Shown piece after piece: positions 59,477-64,000 of a stretch of DNA of 64,000 nt. How positions within the stretch are numbered: position 1 is the first letter of the stretch; every line of letters starts with the position of its first letter. The translations under genes were made by a program, and so were the position numbers. The notes below the pieces were generated by a model that was given only the letters and a program-made list of their open reading frames with translations, ran no database searches and was not told the origin of the DNA. The DNA lies in contig SCFE01000111.1 in assembly GCA_004352715.1 (NCBI GenBank), positions 1,348,485 through 1,412,484 on the forward strand. The letters are read 5' to 3'. Source of the DNA: Hofstenia miamia (lineage: Eukaryota; Xenacoelomorpha; Acoela).

Positions 59477-60495
59477 TTTCAGGCTTGACAAAAATTGACA
59501 TACTTTAATGCGCTTTGGTGCAAGGCTTCGGGTCGTATTAATTTACTAGATCACAGATAAGACATATTGACGTATTATTTAAGAAAAACTAAATTTCTTG
59601 TTCCCCTTTTAAAAAAATATTATATAGAATCACTAACCATTAATTTCAATTAGTGCCGAAAATGTTTTATTGATTTATTGGGAGTCTCTTGTCGAACCCA
59701 TATTAAATACAAAAAATGCATATATCAAAACGATATAAAAAACTAGTAAGGGCAGGCAATAGTCAAAATCGACTGATTGATCTAACCCATAGTAACTGTA
59801 AAACTTGCTTTAATTAATAACTAATAAAACTCTTAATTCATTGACATATTTCTATAGTTGAATGACTATAAAATTTTATTGTAGCTTGAAAAAATAACTA
59901 TTTATCTAGTTTTGATACAAAACAATAGATGTTTACTATATTTAGTGCATATAGTTTGTGAGAACAATATTCAATTTGATTCTAAACGTAAGGCAATGCT
60001 TTTGATTGTCTTTTATCCAAATGAATGTTTGAGGAGCTATTACTTTCATTTCTTCATAACTTAATTCAAAGACTAATAAATGTCAAAATTATCATTTAAT
60101 ACGTCAAGTACTTCCATGGTTCTAAGCCGATTTTATTAAAATAATAATTAGAAATAATTTCTAATTAAATTTTACACCGTTTTCAAAGGGGGATTTTTGG
60201 AATGTAGTGTTGAATTATGCAAATAACATCTGACAAGCATTTCAATCAGCACTGTAGCAAGGAATTTGTCATAGAGAAGACATATTTAGTATTAGCAACT
60301 ATATATTAAGAATAATCGGACTTTTTTAGTTTGTTGACACACTATGAGTTGTTGAATATTGCCTACCCCTATGGATCTCGAGCCTTCTCTAGCCCCCTCT
60401 TGCCAAAACCTGATTTGAATCCTTAATGCAAAGCAGGCACTAGAGTAGGACTCCATCGCTTTCCATTATTTACTAGCAGAATATTTATTAATAAG
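59477..60495. other. AT-rich non-coding stretch
   Basis: No gene is supported. A C-rich patch at about 60363-60420 resembles interiors of GC-run MITEs but cannot be assigned. Confidence 0.45.

Positions 60496-60558
<63 letters not shown>
60496..60558. repeat. (AAT)n microsatellite
   Basis: About 21 uninterrupted AAT units, directly downstream of the 3' side of the minus-strand LINE relic, where some LINEs carry simple-repeat tails. Confidence 0.95.
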
Positions 60559-60659
60559 TTTATAATAGTAGTAATTTATTAGTCAGAAAGAAAACATCTG
60601 ATAAGCATATTAATTTACAAAATTAGAAAAAATAACTTTTTTAAAGATTTTTTGAGAAT

Positions 60660-61390
60660 TCTATCGAGAAAGAAATTTGGTTATTTATTTCTTGCACTGC
60701 AACCGGAATGTGGTTTCCTTTCTCGTAACCGACCAATAGCATATAGTTCTCGTTTGAGAATTATTCCTCTCAAAATATTATTACTATTGCTCGTTATTTT
60801 GTCATATAGCTTGTTATCCTTGTCCAAAATAAATTCCTTCATTGTTATGTAAGATTCCAATAATCCCATTTTTTATGCAACCAATCTTGTGTAGGCTTTG
60901 TTGGAAACAACCTCCCACACTTTTATGCAATAGTTTATATACGTGGAAATCATTCTTCTATATAAATAATTCAAATTTTTAAAGCTGTAATTTAAGTGCT
61001 TCATCTTGAATAGGAAATTAATTAATGTAGAAACTTTTTTTTCAAGTTATTAACGTGTTCATCAAATCATTGGACAAGATCATATTGCTTTTTGCTGAAT
61101 TCCATGAATTTTACGAAGTTTATCACCTTTTCGAGATTGAATACAGAGATTTGCAGATTTTTTGTATTGAAAAACATATTATTCAAACTGCACCATGACA
61201 TAAGTTCTTTTATAATTGTACCAGCTTGATCAGGTTATGCATAGAAACTGGGAATAATGCAATTGATATCATCCGCATATGTATTCATAAGTGGGGATTT
61301 TAAATAGAGATGACTTTCGGTTGTAAGTGAAGTATAAAATGGGTTTTCTATTCCATGCAAAAAACGTATTTATACATCGTTTGATGATAT
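60660..61390 (-). pseudogene. LINE reverse transcriptase relic with YADD box
   Basis: Minus-strand frames give MNTYADDINCII (YADD at 61268-61279, the catalytic box intact), then IIKELMSWCSLNNMFFNTKN (about 61140-61195), which matches the LxxWCxxNxMxFNxxK segment after YADD in LINE reverse transcriptases. A connection and thumb region follows, with VWEVVSNKAYTRLV (about 60885-60930). Upstream RT motifs are not recognisable. Stops interrupt it (for example after SFYA). The relic ends close to the (AAT)n tract, which may be its 3' tail. No endonuclease part is seen. Confidence 0.7.
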
Positions 61391-62635
61391 AGCGACCTGC
61401 TAATCCTCTAATATTTCAATGTTAATTTGTAGTAACCGGTCTGTAGCAATGGTTTCTCATATAAATTTGTGATCTTTAGCCTCTATTTATATTAAATATA
61501 TGAACTAATTGGAATTAAATATTTATTATTCTACGCAAATTTGATCAAAGAATTGACTTTTTAGAACTTTGACTAGTCCACTTTGCTCACAACAATAAAT
61601 AGTATTTTCGAAATCTTGATGGGAATTCAAACATCTAAAATCATTTCTGCAATATTTTCAGTTTTAATAAAATGTTAAATGCCTCTATGAATCTTGACCT
61701 GAAATGTCTATGTCAATATTGATTGAGAGGAAACACAAAATAAAAAACTTAATTGGGAAGTCTACATTTAACGAACAATTTTCCAATTGCATACTTACAT
61801 AATACATATTTGTTTTTTTAGTTATAATGTACAATTTTAAATATTTTCAAAGCAAAGTTGCAAATGTGAACAGGTTAAGAGGAATAAATAAACGATTCAA
61901 CCAAATTAGGATGCGAATGTTTTGTATCTTGTTCTATACTTGCTTTTTCAGTTTCAATGGAATATTTAAATGGGTGATGTTTATAAAGAGTAGTTTATGA
62001 TAATCTTAGTGAGTTCGGCTTATTTTTCCAATGCTGAAATTTGTCTTTTGTTAATAAGCAGCATTATTAATAAAATCTAGAAGTGTCACAAGAAAGAGGA
62101 AATTTCTCAGACAAATTTAATGCAATATATAATGGTATTGTTGTGATTGATAAGTAAACTTTCTAATATAAAGGGAACTGACTATATAATTTTAATTTTA
62201 GTAATAGGTAAAAAAGCCATTTTGAAGACATTTTAAAAAATAGTTAAGTAACTTAATAGCTTTGCAATCCTTGACCTGCTAACACATATATGCTTGAAGT
62301 GAGTAAATAGTAATTACTTGAGAGAATTATTGCGTATATCATGTACAGATAAAGACAATAAATTACATTAAATCGTATACAATAATGCTTCAAGACTGAG
62401 ATAGTACCATTACGTGAAATCCATTTGGAAGTTAACTCAGCATTTTGAATAACGGCGTCTAGTATTTGTTTCGCTAGTACTATCAGAATCAACTAAATTA
62501 CAACTCACATCCAGTCATATCACTGAAGTCAATCCAAATTATTATTAAATACAGTAAGACGTACGCAAGAAATTTGTAAACCGTTATTCTGCGCCAGGAA
62601 AATATTATGAGTGAGAGGGAGTTTGCGCTTTCCTA
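61391..62635. other. AT-rich non-coding stretch
   Basis: No gene or repeat is supported. The minus frame at 62253-62492 has no family resemblance. Confidence 0.5.
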
Positions 62636-62658
62636 ACCCCCAGGATAGACGCCACTGA
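62636..62658. mobile_element. diverged hAT-MITE right end
   Basis: CCCCCAGGATAGACGCCACTG resembles the right terminus of the MITE at 816-1058 (CCCCCTGGGTACGCCACTG). No matching left end is close by. Confidence 0.4.
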
Positions 62659-63201
62659 GTCATTAAATAATTTGAATGTAATAATTTCACATGAATACGC
62701 CACTTTAAAATTCAGTTTTGGGAACTCTTGTAGAATACAGAGATCAGATAACTTTGATATTTCAGCGTAAGTAGAATCAAATTGTTGACTAAATTGAATT
62801 ATGAAATCCTACTCTGTCCTGTTGTTCTTTAAGATTGACTCGTATTTCCTCGATTAATTATTCATTAAAATAAGCATTAATTTAAGGCAGTTGAAAGCAA
62901 ATTAGCATTAGCAAAAAATGCCTCGTATTTGAAGCATTATGAGACCAATTTTGTGCCATCGCAATTCAATGCTACTTCTGAAAGCAAAATTATTCTGATG
63001 AAAATGAAAACCCAATTTATGGTTGTCAATTTTTAATGACAAAGTTTCAGGCTTAAAATTAAGAAAAAATTTGTTCTTTTGTTAAGGTATCTGTTAGAGG
63101 TGCTAAACAATTGATTTGTGCTGACGTGTGATGCAATACGCTGCAATTGTGTGAATGACAACAGGATTTGATTCAGAAGATGCTGATGAGACTCATTACC
63201 A
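62659..63201. other. AT-rich non-coding stretch
   Basis: Nothing was recognised between the two MITE-type ends. Confidence 0.5.
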
Positions 63202-63240
63202 GTGGCGTACAGACGGGGGGTAAGGCCCCCGCTCAAGTCA
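63202..63240. mobile_element. hAT-MITE left end fragment
   Basis: CAGTGGCGTACAGACGGGGG, then a short G/C hairpin (GGGGGTAAGGCCCCC), matches the left terminus type of the MITE at 816. No right end was found downstream. Confidence 0.55.
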
Positions 63241-63397
63241 TAATGCCCACCCCGCTCCCCCCTCACTAAAAAATTGGTGGAATGAATTTTGATTTTCATA
63301 CCAATTGACTCTGAATCAATTATATTCATCAAATATATCCGAGGTCTTTGAAGGAATTTAGTGATTGACATGTTGTTCATCCTGATAACCTAGGATA

Positions 63398-63475
63398 GGA
63401 CCCGTATCGGGCATGAACAAGGCGTACAGGTACGGGCTTCTCTAGTACGGGCACGGACCTGGTATACGGGCTCTA
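63398..63475. repeat. degenerate TACGGGC minisatellite
   Basis: CCCGTATCGGGC, GTACGGGC, GTACGGGC and ATACGGGC occur within 75 bp in otherwise AT-rich DNA. Confidence 0.6.
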
Positions 63476-64000
63476 AATAGAGCATGATTGCTTGTCGTTG
63501 TTTGAATATGCTAATTTTTAAATCCATTTGTTTGAATTACATTAAACCTATTAAGTAATAGGAATTTTCTATCTCGATTTCTGAAATTGTATTTCATGTA
63601 GAGTTCCAGCAGAAATTACAAAATAGCATATTAAATATTACACTAAGCCCTCAATACCATTGACCTCTTTGATACTGTGTTGATAAAATTATCATACTTA
63701 TGTACATTATTTTTTAACGTAAGTTGTGAACTTCAGAAGAAATTCCATATTGTTTAAATTGAATTAATCTAAGATACCGATTTGAAACGGTCTTACAAAC
63801 AGGGTGGTATCCTAATGTGATAACCAGGACTTCATTTCCAGTAAAAGATTAAATCAGTAGAACAATGACGTGGCCATGGGAAGACTTATCCCCCTTTCCC
63901 CTCTACCCAAAACAGATATGAATTGTTCAAATTAAATGTAACAAAATACACCATAACGACAGATAAACATGGGAATTATAATATTTCTACAGTAAATCCC
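63476..64000. other. AT-rich non-coding stretch to window end
   Basis: Contains the repeat segment 63607-63750 shared with 58240-58420 and a C-rich patch at 63885-63910. No gene is supported. Confidence 0.5.

Noticed and set aside
1-64000. Any tRNA, rRNA, CRISPR array, prophage or bacterial operon
   Set aside because: None of the expected signatures was seen on either strand. The content is that of an animal nuclear genome.

Overview
This window looks like nuclear DNA from an invertebrate animal. It is strongly AT-rich, has no dense run of genes, is full of (TA)n microsatellites, and carries decayed mariner, Tc1, hAT, LINE and Penelope-like elements. The species cannot be named from the sequence. 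No tRNA, rRNA, CRISPR array, operon or bacterial-type gene was found, and no intact protein-coding gene lies wholly inside the window. It is draft assembly: two gaps are exactly 1000 N, three shorter N runs sit in or beside (TA)n tracts, and three single n characters mark contig joins.

Layout. 0.8-1.1 kb: an hAT-type MITE. 1.1-1.8 kb: mariner relic (-). 1.85-2.3 kb: GC-rich inverted repeats. 4.2-5.0 kb: a repeat of unknown family plus a mariner relic. 5.9-7.5 kb: tandem array with a 960-bp higher-order period. 8.9-9.3 kb: second, inverted copy of the 4.2-kb repeat. 12.4 kb: possible signal-peptide exon. 14-15 kb: cluster of short palindromes. 15.5-16.9 kb: element with inverted termini. 19.9-20.8 kb: LINE relic (+). 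23.2-24.3 kb: hAT transposase relic (-). 24.6-25.7 kb: a DD37E-type Tc1/mariner element holding a piece of a second hAT gene. 26.0-26.4 kb: LINE relic (-). 31.8-33.1 kb: Tc1 element. 35.7-38.4 kb: 1.2-kb tandem duplication. 39.8-43.2 kb: gap-bounded contigs that repeat sequence seen upstream, one of them inverted. 44.3-44.8 kb: immunoglobulin-domain exon. 46.2-46.9 kb: Penelope-like remnant with hammerhead-ribozyme motifs at both ends. 49.9-51.4 kb: a TTAAC-type repeat family. 54.85-56.6 kb: larger Penelope-like relic (RT plus GIY-YIG) with a third hammerhead motif. 60.5-61.4 kb: (ATA)n and a LINE relic (-). 62.6-63.5 kb: MITE ends and a GC-rich minisatellite.

The only host gene supported is an immunoglobulin-superfamily gene on the + strand: a phase-1 signal-peptide exon at 12.4 kb (tentative) and a phase 1-1 half-Ig exon at 44.7 kb (stronger). 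If both belong to one gene, most of the transposon content lies inside a 32-kb first intron. The most interesting non-coding signals are the three hammerhead-type motifs on the Penelope-like elements. Association of such ribozymes with these elements is already known; what is unusual here is their opposed arrangement in one copy. I found no convincing new multi-gene system.
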